DNA from: Bradyrhizobium sp. 4
GTDB taxonomy: Bacteria; Pseudomonadota; Alphaproteobacteria; Rhizobiales; Xanthobacteraceae
Direction: 5' to 3'
DNA: 64,000 nt
Assembly: GCF_023100905.1 (NCBI RefSeq)
Contig: NZ_CP064686.1
Span: forward strand, 3,782,001-3,846,000
The first letter of the stretch is position 1; the number at the start of each line of letters is the position of its first letter. The notes below the pieces were generated by a model, which saw nothing but the letters and a program-made list of their open reading frames with translations, ran no database searches and was not told the origin of the DNA. Both the position numbers and the translations under genes were made by a program. Below are positions 31,402-39,631 of this stretch, piece after piece.

Positions 31402-32415
31402 ATGGCGTTCGTCCCGCCCAAGGACCGTGTGCTGGAGCAATCCAGCTCCAACAGCCAGACCGTGTTCACGGTCACCGGCGCGCTGGACCTGTCCTACAAC
31501 GCCTTCAGCGCGGCGATGAGCGTCGGCGACACCACGATCGGCGCCGTCGTCGAGCCCGGTGTTGCCTTCAAAGCGGGCATGCTGACCTATAGCGCCACGA
31601 ACGAAGTCACGGTTTCGAGCGCCTTCGACAGCAAGGGCACGTTCTCGTCGGGTGGCATCAAGCAAGTATTCATGGGCCTGCCCGCCGGCAGTGCGCCAAG
31701 CCTCGACGGTCCGCAAACCCTAACGGACGCCAAGAGGGCACAAGGGCGCGTCAATCTCGGGGTTGGCACTGCCACGCGCGCCATCACGGGAGCGAGCGAC
31801 ACACTGGTCGCCTCCGACTTCGCCAAGCTCATCAAGCTCAACCGGTCATCGGCGATCGCGCTGACCGCCACGGCCGCGGCAACGCTCGGCGACGGCTGGT
31901 ATTGCGACATCATTAACGTCAACACCGGGATCGTCACGTTCGACCCGAACGGCGCGGAGACCGTCGACGCCGCTGCGACCGCGCTTATCTACCAAAGCGA
32001 AAGCATGCGCATCTGGTGCGACGGCACGGGATTCTACACCACCAGCCATGCGGGCGATTGGGTCGCATTTGCCCCCACGCTGGGGGCGTCTGGCGGCGGA
32101 AGCTTCGGCTCGGCGAGCGCGGCCGCGCGCTTCAAGAAGATCAGAACCTCAGTCCAGATCGAGATGTCGGTGACCATCACGACGGTCGGCAGCGCGACAG
32201 GCAATGTCCAGGCAACGCTTCCAGTCTCGTCGTCGGTCGGCGCACTGCTTCAGGAACTGAGCGGCGCCGAAACGGCTGTCAACGGCGCTTCGTGCCGCGC
32301 GCTGATCGCCGGCAACAGTTCGAACTGTGCGTTCGGATACTACAACAACACCAGCACCGCGACGGTGGCTGGTGCCTTGTACGTCGTCACTGGCATTTAC
32401 GAAGTCGGAAAGTAG
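31402..32415 (+). CDS. Tail fibre protein 1
   Basis: A 337-residue protein. Its first 100 residues (DRVLEQSSSNSQTVFTVTG ... GVAFKAGMLTYSATNEVTVS) are similar to the start of the following fibre gene and probably form the common attachment domain. The rest is a Ser/Thr/Ala-rich beta fibre, ending in a strand-rich tip. Likely one of two receptor-binding fibres. Confidence 0.75.
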   Translation: MAFVPPKDRVLEQSSSNSQTVFTVTGALDLSYNAFSAAMSVGDTTIGAVVEPGVAFKAGMLTYSATNEVTVSSAFDSKGTFSSGGIKQVFMGLPAGSAPSLDGPQTLTDAKRAQGRVNLGVGTATRAITGASDTLVASDFAKLIKLNRSSAIALTATAAATLGDGWYCDIINVNTGIVTFDPNGAETVDAAATALIYQSESMRIWCDGTGFYTTSHAGDWVAFAPTLGASGGGSFGSASAAARFKKIRTSVQIEMSVTITTVGSATGNVQATLPVSSSVGALLQELSGAETAVNGASCRALIAGNSSNCAFGYYNNTSTATVAGALYVVTGIYEVGK

Positions 32416-32425
32416 GACAAACCCG

Positions 32426-33604
32426 ATGACCTCCGTCCGCCCCAAGGCGCGCATCCTTGAATTGTCGACCACGTCGGGCAGCGGCCCATTCGCGCTCGCC
32501 GGCGCGCCCGACGGCTCCTACAACACGTTCGCTTCCTTCATGGCGGTCGGCGATCAGACCTATGTGACCGTCGTCGAGCCGGGTGTCGCGTTTTGGAGTG
32601 GCGTTGCCACCTATAGCGCGACGAACCAGCTGACGCTGACCACGGTCGAGGAGGTTAAGGGCACCTTCGGCGCTGGCACCAAGGAGGTGATGGCGGGCTC
32701 ACTGGCCTCGACGTCGATGCTGCGCGAAGACACCGCTGGGGGCATCATCACGGGTGGGACGTCGACAGCGTACACCATGTCGTCGTTTCGGAAGTTTTTA
32801 TCCAAAGCCGCGATGAACGGAGCAGAGGTGGCGTTCACCGTTCACGCGACCAACGGCGCAAATCCCACACTCAATGTCGATGGCCTGGGCGGGGACACGA
32901 TCATCATTGACACAGCGAGCGGCATCACGCCCGTGCCGCCAGGCACGCTGATCACCGGTGGTGTCTATAGCGCCGTCTATTACAACACCGGCAACAATTG
33001 GCGACTGAAGGATTTTTATCAGCTTCCGTTCACGGTCCCCATTGGAGGGATGATCGACTATTTCGGCATCTCTACCCCGTCAAGCAACTTCGTATTCCCG
33101 TTTGGGCAAAACGTAAGCCGGACTACCTACGCTGCATTGTTTGCGCTGTTCGGTACGGCTTTTGGCGTCGGAGATGGCTCCACGACATTTGGTCTTCCTG
33201 ACTTGCGCGGGCGTGTCACGGCCGGCGCCGACAATATGGGCGGGTCCGCTGCTGGTCGCCTTACCGATGCCGTTGCGGGTATAGATAGCCTTGGCGATGC
33301 AGGAGGTGCTCAATCGCGCACTCTCATCACTGCCAATCTTCCGCCGTACACGCCTTCCGGTGCTCTCTCCATTTCGAATGGAGCTATCACGATCAACGGC
33401 GCCGTAAACTATGTCTATAGCGACTCTGGCGGTGGTGGCCTCGGTGGCGGCGGCAACTTCGGTCACGCCGGCTACAATAACCTTTCCGCATCGCAAGCTG
33501 CTTCGACGGGTACGCTGGTAGGTGTGGCGCAGGGTGGCACCAGCACGCCGGTTCTAAACGTTCAACCGACGATAGTTGTCAACAAACTCCTTAGGATTAT
33601 TTAG
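32426..33604 (+). CDS. Tail fibre protein 2 with tail-collar domain
   Basis: A 392-residue protein. Residues 1-95 match the N-terminal domain of fibre 1. A phage tail-collar domain starts near 210 (PIGGMIDYFGISTPSSNFVF) and includes the typical SRTTYAALFALFGTAFGVGDG and TFGLPDLRGRV segments; the end LNVQPTIVVNKLLRI is also characteristic. Collar-type fibres bind host surface structures. ATG at 32,426 is chosen; the frame is open further upstream only within the previous gene. Its 3' end overlaps the convergent methyltransferase gene by 8 bases. Confidence 0.88.
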   Translation: MTSVRPKARILELSTTSGSGPFALAGAPDGSYNTFASFMAVGDQTYVTVVEPGVAFWSGVATYSATNQLTLTTVEEVKGTFGAGTKEVMAGSLASTSMLREDTAGGIITGGTSTAYTMSSFRKFLSKAAMNGAEVAFTVHATNGANPTLNVDGLGGDTIIIDTASGITPVPPGTLITGGVYSAVYYNTGNNWRLKDFYQLPFTVPIGGMIDYFGISTPSSNFVFPFGQNVSRTTYAALFALFGTAFGVGDGSTTFGLPDLRGRVTAGADNMGGSAAGRLTDAVAGIDSLGDAGGAQSRTLITANLPPYTPSGALSISNGAITINGAVNYVYSDSGGGGLGGGGNFGHAGYNNLSASQAASTGTLVGVAQGGTSTPVLNVQPTIVVNKLLRII

Positions 33605-34340
33605 GAAACTGGCGGTAGATCGAAGGCGGTATGGTTGAGCCGATGGCTTCAGGCGGGAAAAAAAGATAATCCCGATGGCCCTCTAGGCCAAATTTGTAGT
33701 GCTCGACGCGATCGGGATTTGAGCAAGGCAAGTAGCGATTGCCAAGAAACATGACACCTGAATATCCAAGGGCCTCGAAAAAGCTGAAGAGCTTCGCAGT
33801 TTCGGCGGGCAGGGCTTCGAATTGCACGATCGGGCGGAGAGCTCTTAATGTTAGTTCCGCTCCTGAAAAGACGTTCATCTCGTGTCCTTCAACGTCGCAC
33901 TTGATGAATCTCAGATTGGGTATGCACATGCTGTCGAGCGTCGTGAGCGGGACGTTAAGTTGATCAACTTGCAATCGGCTCGGCTCCAGAGACGCGCTCC
34001 CGTCTCCAACGCGAGCTCGCGTTAACGTCGCTGTACCGGGCTCTTTCGAGAGTGCGGTGTTCATAACTCTGACGTTTACCAGTTTGAAAGTGCGCTTCCT
34101 GTCGTCGATGTAGCGCGCCATCTCCGGTTGGGGCTCGAAAGCTACGACATTGCCGGACGGTCCTACAGCGCGCGCCAGCCAGTACGAGTAGATGCCTTTG
34201 TTCGCGCCGATATCGAGAACGGTAGCGCCCTTCAATCTAAGGCCCGCCAGCGTCTTTAGCTGAAGACGTTCTGTTCTGAACCGATACCGAAGGCAGCGCG
34301 ACATGAAGCGCGCATCCTCGTACGCATCTAAAAACGGCAT
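33597..34340 (-). CDS. FkbM-family methyltransferase
   Basis: A 247-residue SAM-dependent methyltransferase. It shows motif I VLDIGANKGIYSYWLA (41-56), VVAFEPQPEMARYI, VPLTTLDSM and the family mark FIKCDVEGHEMNVFSGAE (about 145-162). FkbM enzymes O-methylate sugars or small molecules. Inserted against the direction of the late operon, between fibre and lysis genes, and with lower GC, it looks like a lysogenic-conversion gene that could methylate host surface polysaccharide and so change the phage receptor. That role is inferred. Confidence 0.85.
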   Translation of the reverse strand: MPFLDAYEDARFMSRCLRYRFRTERLQLKTLAGLRLKGATVLDIGANKGIYSYWLARAVGPSGNVVAFEPQPEMARYIDDRKRTFKLVNVRVMNTALSKEPGTATLTRARVGDGSASLEPSRLQVDQLNVPLTTLDSMCIPNLRFIKCDVEGHEMNVFSGAELTLRALRPIVQFEALPAETAKLFSFFEALGYSGVMFLGNRYLPCSNPDRVEHYKFGLEGHRDYLFFPPEAIGSTIPPSIYRQFPK

Positions 34341-34433
34341 CTAAGGGCCCCTCGAAAGGGTTCAACCTAGCATTGTGACTGCCCGACGGCGAGCGCGCTC
34401 TCATCGGTTTTCCACCCACGAAAGTATGACCTC

Positions 34434-35690
34434 ATGACCGAAACCACTTTCGGCCAGGCGCTCGCGCGCCTGTGGCCGCATGCCACCCAGGACCTGCGCG
34501 ACGGGATCACCGCCCGGGCGCCGGAGGTGTTCGCGAAATACGGCTTCACGCCGCTCGTCATCGCGATCTTCATGGGCCAGATCACGCACGAGTGCGGCGC
34601 CGGCCGCGAGCTGGTCGAGAACCTGAATTATTCGCCCGAGGGAATCGTCAAGACCTGGCCCAGCCGGTTTGCCTCGCTCGCCGAGGCGATGCCGTTCGCC
34701 CACGCGCCGCAGAAGCTCGCCAACAAGGTCTATAACGGCCGCATGGGCAACCGCCCGGGCTCGAACGACGGCTGGTCGTTCCGCGGTCGCGGCGGGACCA
34801 ACACCACCGGGCACGACGGCTATTTCCGCCTGGCCCAGAAGATGGCGGTGGACCTGCTGGGCGATCCCGGCCTGGTGAACCGGCCGGATCTGTTCCTGGA
34901 ATGCGCCGTGGTCGACTTCGTGCTGTGCGGCTGCGTGCCGTTTGCGCAAAGGGACGATATCCGCGGCGTCACCTACCACCTCAACGGCGGCTATATCGGG
35001 CTCGCCCAGCGCGAGGATCTGACCAAGCGCTGGAAGACCGCCCTGACGGCCGAGCATGGCCAGGCGGCGCTGTTTCCGGCCCCTGTGGCACGCCCCGCGG
35101 GCGAGCTGGGTTATGGCGACAGCGGCTTCGAGGTGAAGGGCCTCCAGGGAGAGCTGAAGGCCAAGGGCTACGGCGTCGGCAAGGACGACGGCGAATTCCA
35201 CGAAAGCACAAGGGGCGCCGTAGCCAAGCTCCAGCTGGACCACGGGCTGCCTGCCACCGGGGTGGTCGACCACGCCACCCGGGAGGCCCTGGCGCGCTCC
35301 ACCGGCGCGCCGGTGGGCGAGGCGCGGGCGACCGACACGGTCCAGGATCTTCGCCAAGCGGGCTCGCGGACCATCGCCGGCACCGATCGGCTCGGCTTCC
35401 TCGGCAAGCTGAAGGTCCTTCTGGGCCTGACCACGCTCGGCGGCGTCGGCGCCGACCAGGGCGGGGCGTTCGACCTCGACAGCGTGCAGGCCGGAATCGA
35501 CAAGGCGCACCAGGCGGCAGGCATGCTCGACCAGGTTCGCCCGATGCTCAAAGCGCTGTTCTCGAGCTCCTGGGCGCTGCCGATCGGCGCGCTCGCGGCG
35601 GTGATCGGAATCCTGGTGCTGATCGATGCCGCGCGCATCGCCCGCATCCGGCTCGAGGACCACCGCTCCGCCGCCAACATGGGGCGCTGA
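34434..35690 (+). CDS. Endolysin: GH19-type muramidase/chitinase with peptidoglycan-binding domain and C-terminal membrane segment
   Basis: A 418-residue protein. Residues 10-205 are a glycoside hydrolase family 19 domain with a likely catalytic Glu in QITHECGAGRELVENL, and GRGGTNTTGHDGYFR. A peptidoglycan-binding domain (about 222-285: LGYGDSGFEVKGLQGELKAKG) follows, and a transmembrane helix lies near 385-404 (ALPIGALAAVIGILVLIDAA). It cuts the cell wall at the end of the lytic cycle. A C-terminal anchor is unusual for an endolysin and might delay or localise its release. Confidence 0.9.
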   Translation: MTETTFGQALARLWPHATQDLRDGITARAPEVFAKYGFTPLVIAIFMGQITHECGAGRELVENLNYSPEGIVKTWPSRFASLAEAMPFAHAPQKLANKVYNGRMGNRPGSNDGWSFRGRGGTNTTGHDGYFRLAQKMAVDLLGDPGLVNRPDLFLECAVVDFVLCGCVPFAQRDDIRGVTYHLNGGYIGLAQREDLTKRWKTALTAEHGQAALFPAPVARPAGELGYGDSGFEVKGLQGELKAKGYGVGKDDGEFHESTRGAVAKLQLDHGLPATGVVDHATREALARSTGAPVGEARATDTVQDLRQAGSRTIAGTDRLGFLGKLKVLLGLTTLGGVGADQGGAFDLDSVQAGIDKAHQAAGMLDQVRPMLKALFSSSWALPIGALAAVIGILVLIDAARIARIRLEDHRSAANMGR

Positions 35691-35693
35691 TCA

Positions 35694-36137
35694 ATGCTGG
35701 CAACGATTGCGGGCGCCATCGCGCTCATCCCCGGCGGCGGTTCCGCCGCCGGCGCGGCCGTCAGCGCCGTCGGCTGGCTGCTGCGCTGTGGCACCTGCCT
35801 GAAGATCCTGGCGATGCTCGCCGCCATCAGCTTCACTGTGCTTCACGTGCACCGGGAAGAGGTCTCGCGTTGCGGCGAGCGCATCGCTGCGGATCACCGC
35901 AAGGCGGAAGCTGCGGCCGCGCAGCGCGATCGCGACGTCGCCGCGGATCTCGGCGGCTTCTTCACGCCGAAGCTCAACGCGCTGCGCGCGGAGAACGATG
36001 CCCTCCAGAAGAAGGTCAACGACTATGCGAAACGAAAGGCGCCGGCCGCCGGCGCTGGCAAGCAGGGTGCTGGCAAGCCTTCTGCTTGCCGCCTCGGCGA
36101 CGCTGCTGGCCTGCTGCGGCCCCCAGCATCTCGCTGA
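35694..36137 (+). CDS. Inner-membrane spanin (Rz-like)
   Basis: A 147-residue protein. An N-terminal hydrophobic part (about 5-52, with a clear membrane helix LKILAMLAAISFTVLHVH) is followed by a periplasmic coiled coil (53-115: RAENDALQKKVNDYAKRK), the layout of Rz. Its second half overlaps a lipoprotein gene in the +1 frame. The pair would fuse inner and outer membranes in the last lysis step. Confidence 0.75.
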   Translation: MLATIAGAIALIPGGGSAAGAAVSAVGWLLRCGTCLKILAMLAAISFTVLHVHREEVSRCGERIAADHRKAEAAAAQRDRDVAADLGGFFTPKLNALRAENDALQKKVNDYAKRKAPAAGAGKQGAGKPSACRLGDAAGLLRPPASR

Positions 36138-36360
36138 CCTGGCGCCGCCGCTGCGCGTCGAGGTCCCGACGACCTGCGAGGATCTGCTCGAGCAGATCCC
36201 GCTGCCGGCGTTCGGTCGCGACGACGATGCAGTTCAGGCGTTCCTGTGGCTTGAGGCGATCGTGATCGAGCAGCACGGCGTCATCGCGCTCGGGCGAGAA
36301 TGCCTGCGCCGGCAGCGGATGGACTATGCCGGCAAGGAAAAGCACAAGGGAGCCAAGTGA
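36025..36360 (+). CDS. Outer-membrane spanin lipoprotein (Rz1-like)
   Basis: A 111-residue protein that begins inside the Rz-like gene. A basic start (MRNERRRPP) and hydrophobic stretch end in a lipobox, LLAC at about 28-31, so the mature protein is a lipoprotein. It is longer than lambda Rz1 and less Pro-rich, with a helical C-terminus. The nested arrangement and lipobox are the evidence. Its stop overlaps the next start by TGATG. Confidence 0.72.
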   Translation: MRNERRRPPALASRVLASLLLAASATLLACCGPQHLADLAPPLRVEVPTTCEDLLEQIPLPAFGRDDDAVQAFLWLEAIVIEQHGVIALGRECLRRQRMDYAGKEKHKGAK

Positions 36361-36620
36361 TGCGTTCGCTGACCTCGGTCAAACCGCCGACCCAGCTCGA
36401 GCGCATCGCCGCGCTCGAGGAGCGCGACAGGGCGCGTGAAGAGCGGGAGCAGCAGCGCGAGGCGCGCCTGGAGAGCATCGAGACCAAGCTCGGCGAGCTC
36501 GTGGATCTGCTGAGAGGCGCCAAGACCATCAAGGCTCTGATCGATGGCGGCTTCAAATATGTCGGCTACGCAGCGTCGATCGGCGCCGCCGGCGTCGGCA
36601 TCTGGAAGTTCTGGCACTGA
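36360..36620 (+). CDS. Small membrane protein, holin-like
   Basis: An 86-residue protein with a charged coiled coil (14-60: ERIAALEERDRAREEREQQ) and one C-terminal membrane helix (about 65-85: YVGYAASIGAAGVGIWKFW). This layout occurs in XhlA-like lysis proteins and some holins. It is the last gene of the lysis cassette. Holin function is inferred from layout and position. Confidence 0.65.
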   Translation: MRSLTSVKPPTQLERIAALEERDRAREEREQQREARLESIETKLGELVDLLRGAKTIKALIDGGFKYVGYAASIGAAGVGIWKFWH

Positions 36621-36655
36621 TCAGTAGATACGGATCAGCTATCAACGCTGTGTTT

Positions 36656-36847
36656 TCATTTTGGCGGCTCACCACTGGCCGGTGGGCTCGGCGGCGGAAG
36701 GCCGTACTCCTTGGCGCGCTTAGCCGCCAGCTTCCGGTACGCCGCGGCTTGCTGCAACAGTTGGGTTTTGAAGGTGGAATCCTGTTCGCCTGCCGCCATG
36801 CTCTCGAGGCTGACCGCGCGCTCCAGATATTCTTGGAGGAGTTTCAT
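36656..36847 (-). CDS. Small helical protein, Bradyrhizobium-type
   Basis: A 63-residue protein made of two helices (LLQEYLERAVSLESMAAGEQ and FKTQLLQQAAAYRKLAAKRA) and a Pro-rich tail. Proteins with this pattern are common in Bradyrhizobium genomes, with no known role. GGAGG-like sequence precedes the ATG on the minus strand. It converges on the lysis cassette and marks the start of the minus-strand right arm. Confidence 0.7.
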   Translation of the reverse strand: MKLLQEYLERAVSLESMAAGEQDSTFKTQLLQQAAAYRKLAAKRAKEYGLPPPSPPASGEPPK

Positions 36848-36947
36848 CGAGATGGGCTGCTACTAAGGACTATACGTTCGAGTCCTATGCGCGGCGGACC
36901 GCCATCCTGTCAACAACGCCCTCAGCGCACCCACGCCGGCGGCGTTG

Positions 36948-37112
36948 TCATTTGGTCGTCGAGACCTTCTCGAATCGATCGCAAACGCGGCACCAATAGA
37001 TCTTCAGCACCGTGGCTTCGTCTCGTCCCGAGATCTCGCCCAAGGGCGTCGTGAGGTTGCCGCACTTTTCGCAGGATACTCGTTGCTGCGGCGGTTCAGG
37101 TTTGCTGCTCAT
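36948..37112 (-). CDS. Small zinc-ribbon-like protein
   Basis: A 54-residue protein (starting at MSSKPEPPQ; an ATG 12 codons upstream is also possible). Two Cys pairs, CEKCG and CRVC, about 28 residues apart, would bind one zinc ion. Such small ribbons often mediate nucleic-acid or protein contacts. No specific family. Confidence 0.6.
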   Translation of the reverse strand: MSSKPEPPQQRVSCEKCGNLTTPLGEISGRDEATVLKIYWCRVCDRFEKVSTTK

Positions 37113-37137
37113 CGCGTCGAGCGTGGGACATCCTGGT

Positions 37138-37329
37138 CTAGGGATCAAGCCTATCGAACAGGCCGGGCTGCGCGTCGGCGCGCAAGCTCTCGATCGAGAG
37201 CAGCTCGACGTCGGCGCCGGCGTGGACGATGGCCTGGGTGACGCCGCGCGCGCGGTCCTCGAGCGTGCCGGCGATCGATCCGCGGCGGCCGCGGAGGCGG
37301 CCAGCCGTGATGATGACGGCGGTTCTCAG
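37138..37329 (-). CDS. Small basic protein with a possible CTG start
   Basis: An open frame of 63 codons whose first usable codon is CTG, overlapping the stop of the upstream gene (CTGA). The product (RTAVIITAGRLRGRRGSIAG ... ELLSIESLRADA) looks like a genuine small alpha/beta protein with a basic loop. There is no ATG, GTG or TTG nearby. Either translation starts at CTG by coupling, or the frame is a fusion or relic. Confidence 0.4.
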   Translation of the reverse strand: MRTAVIITAGRLRGRRGSIAGTLEDRARGVTQAIVHAGADVELLSIESLRADAQPGLFDRLDP

Positions 37330-37688
37330 GCGGGAGGCGCGAAGAGCTTGACCTCTGCGCGGCCGTGATAGGCGCCCTTGATGGTCGGCTTGATCTCGAC
37401 CAGGCCCTGCTCGAGCAGCTTGTCGCGGCGCGACTGGGGAAGACCCTGCCAGCTGACGATGACGAGCGCGGGCGCTTCGCCAGTGACCTGCTCCGGCGCG
37501 GCGGGGGAAACGGCGACGTAACCGAGGCCGACGAAGGTCTCGCGGAACTTACCCTCCACAAGCGCCCGGGCCTTGAGCTCGGTCTTGATGGCGTCGATCC
37601 GGTCGAAGACGGTGCGGTTGGCGAGCTGGATATCGAGCAGCTCGCGGCAAAGCTCGAGGCGGGTCTTTGGCTTCGGCGGCTTCGCCAT
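37326..37688 (-). CDS. Hypothetical phage protein
   Basis: A 120-residue protein starting at MAKPPKPKT; an ATG 8 codons upstream is less likely. A helical N-terminus (RLELCRELLDIQLANRTVFD) is followed by a strand-rich C-terminal half ending KLFAPPA. It has no motif I recognise. It is the upstream member of a short minus-strand pair. Confidence 0.6.
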   Translation of the reverse strand: MAKPPKPKTRLELCRELLDIQLANRTVFDRIDAIKTELKARALVEGKFRETFVGLGYVAVSPAAPEQVTGEAPALVIVSWQGLPQSRRDKLLEQGLVEIKPTIKGAYHGRAEVKLFAPPA

Positions 37689-37789
37689 GATTGTCCTGGG
37701 CGCGCGGAACACGGGACAAGGGCCGCGCGCTGGCGGAAATGTTCCATAATCCCGTTAACGAGAGGTTGCCGCGTCGTCGTTCCAGGCGT

Positions 37790-38020
37790 TCAGGGAGCAA
37801 TTGGTGGCGAGTTCGGAACGTTGTCCCTCGGCCTGGGATGGACCCGGGAATCGACCAGGACCTCGGTGATCGCATCGCGCAGCCCGTCGCGATCGAGGAT
37901 ACGGATCAGCGCGTCGATGGTGGCCGTGGCATCGCGCTCGTGCGTGAGGTAATCGGCCAGCGCCATCATGGCGAGGTCGTAGCTCTGCTCGATCTGCTCG
38001 GCGGGGGTGAGGTGGGCCAC
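37790..38020 (-). CDS. Small helical protein coupled to the ligase
   Basis: A 76-residue protein starting at GTG (38,018-38,020), 2 bases after the ligase stop. It is helical (QIEQSYDLAMMALADYLTHE, then ATIDALIRILDRDGLRDAI) with a Pro-rich tail. Co-translation with the ligase suggests a linked role, unknown. Confidence 0.6.
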   Translation of the reverse strand: MAHLTPAEQIEQSYDLAMMALADYLTHERDATATIDALIRILDRDGLRDAITEVLVDSRVHPRPRDNVPNSPPIAP

Positions 38021-38022
38021 GC

Positions 38023-38943
38023 TCAGAGATCCTCCCGCAGGCCTTTGAAGAACGGATGCCGCAAATGGCCATTGGCCGATTTGGCGCGGTACTCCACCTC
38101 GGCGGCGAGACGCGGCTCGACCCAGACGCCGCTGTTGCGAATGCGTTTGGCGAACGGCTGCGTCTTGCGCACCAGCTTCTGCAGCCGGCGCTGCAGATCC
38201 TTGACGGCGGCGTCCTCGAAGCCGTGCTCGACCTTGCCTGCATAGAGCAGCTGGCCGCCCTGCTGCCGGCCGACATAGATGCCGTCGAAGCGGTTGTGCT
38301 TGATCTTGAAGCCGGCGATCGCCAGCGTCTCGCGATGCTTGCACGTCGTCTTGACCCAGTAATTGCCGCGCAGACCACCATAGGGCGAATCCGCGATCTT
38401 GGAGACCACGCCCTCGAGCTCGCCGGCGCAGACACGGCGGAAGAGCTCGGCGCCGTCCATATCGAAGTGCTCGCTGTAAGCGATCGGCGTGTTGGCGATC
38501 AGCCGTTTCAGAGCGGCCTTGCGTTGGAGCAGCGGCACGCGGCGCAAATCGCGGCCGTCGAGATAGAGCAGGTCGAAGGCGATCATGCCGATATTGTCTG
38601 CGTTGCCGGCCAAGCTCTTTTGCAGGATCGCAAAGTCGGTCTTCCCGCTTTCGCCAGGCACGACGATCTCGCCGTCGATGATCGCCGAACTTGCGCTGAT
38701 CAGGTCGGCGTCGTGCGCGACCTTGCGGAATTGTCGCGTCCAGTCGACGCCGTTCCGGGTGAATATCTTGATGTCGTGGTTGGCGATGTGGAGCTGGCCG
38801 CGATAGCCGTCGTATTTAATCTCATGGATCCAGCGCTCGCCGCGCGGCACGCGGCCGACCTGCTCGGCGAGCACCGGATCTATGAATCCGGGTAACGGCG
38901 CCTTTGCGCCGATCGCTTCCTTCTTTTTTCGCTGAAAAGCCAC
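38023..38943 (-). CDS. ATP-dependent DNA ligase, LigD type
   Basis: A 306-residue ligase. The nucleotidyl-transferase domain carries motif I EIKYDGYRG (AMP-accepting Lys43), III-like AFDLLYLDGRDLR, IV EGVVSKI and a motif V-like WVKTTC; the C-terminal OB-fold part includes YVGRQQGGQLLYAGKVEHGF. This is the ligase module of the LigD/NHEJ family, without polymerase or nuclease domains. A phage copy could repair breaks or seal phage DNA. Flanking minus-strand genes are spaced by 2 bases on both sides. Confidence 0.88.
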   Translation of the reverse strand: MAFQRKKKEAIGAKAPLPGFIDPVLAEQVGRVPRGERWIHEIKYDGYRGQLHIANHDIKIFTRNGVDWTRQFRKVAHDADLISASSAIIDGEIVVPGESGKTDFAILQKSLAGNADNIGMIAFDLLYLDGRDLRRVPLLQRKAALKRLIANTPIAYSEHFDMDGAELFRRVCAGELEGVVSKIADSPYGGLRGNYWVKTTCKHRETLAIAGFKIKHNRFDGIYVGRQQGGQLLYAGKVEHGFEDAAVKDLQRRLQKLVRKTQPFAKRIRNSGVWVEPRLAAEVEYRAKSANGHLRHPFFKGLREDL

Positions 38944-38945
38944 CG

Positions 38946-39296
38946 CTAGACCAGGCGCAGGCTGAACTGCCGCAGATCCTGCGCGGCGTAACGGTCGACG
39001 AACTCCTGCAGGTGAGAGGGGACATCGGTCAGTTGCAGATTGCAGCGGTGCTGAATTTCACGGGCGATGTCCTCGGACACGTCCTGGGACCAGCGCTCGG
39101 CGGTGTTGAATGCGACGACCCTGATCGGCCGCTTGTATTCTCCCGCCATCAGATCCTGGATAACCGTTTCCAGATCCGCAGTCTCGAGGTCGGCTTCGCG
39201 CCAGGCCCGGCCGGCGCGTCCGAAATCATCGGCGACCAGGTACACGGTGGGTTCGTCATCGGGGACGATCGACGGCATCCAGCGGGACTGACGCAT
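38946..39296 (-). CDS. Conserved Bradyrhizobium-type protein, unknown
   Basis: A 116-residue protein. Start at MRQSRW is chosen because GGAG lies 6 bases upstream; a longer frame to 39,365 lacks this. It contains DDEPTVYLVADDFGRAGRAW and a later VVAFNTAERWSQDVS, features I recall in many uncharacterised Bradyrhizobium proteins. First gene of the short operon that includes the ligase. No known function. Confidence 0.7.
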   Translation of the reverse strand: MRQSRWMPSIVPDDEPTVYLVADDFGRAGRAWREADLETADLETVIQDLMAGEYKRPIRVVAFNTAERWSQDVSEDIAREIQHRCNLQLTDVPSHLQEFVDRYAAQDLRQFSLRLV

Positions 39297-39393
39297 ACAC
39301 AACTCCAACGCCACAGAACCGGGATTCAATTTGACGCGGTCTGATTCGTTCCCGATGCTCGGCAATGCCGTTTAGCAATCATGAGGAGGAACA

Positions 39394-39624
39394 ATGGCCG
39401 TCAACAAGCCCGCCGGTGACAACGCTCGCAAAGGCGCCGTGAAGAAGCGATCGCAAACCAAATCGACGCTGGGCGGCGCATCCGCCTGGACCAAGCGCGA
39501 CAAGAGCTCTGGCGAGTTTATGGCGGTGAAAAAGCCGAAGAAGGGCAAGAAGGCCGCCAAGAAGTTCAAAGGGGTTCGGGTGGAGAAGAAGGCCGCCAAG
39601 AAAGCGAAGAAGGCCAAGCGATAG
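39394..39624 (+). CDS. Lys/Ala-rich basic protein
   Basis: A 76-residue, strongly basic protein with an excellent site (GAGGAGG) before the ATG. The second half is nearly all Lys/Ala (KKAAKKAKKAKR), like histone H1 tails. Small proteins of this kind are frequent in Bradyrhizobium. It probably binds nucleic acid. It is the only plus-strand gene in the right arm. Confidence 0.75.
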   Translation: MAVNKPAGDNARKGAVKKRSQTKSTLGGASAWTKRDKSSGEFMAVKKPKKGKKAAKKFKGVRVEKKAAKKAKKAKR

Positions 39625-39631
39625 CCGGGCT

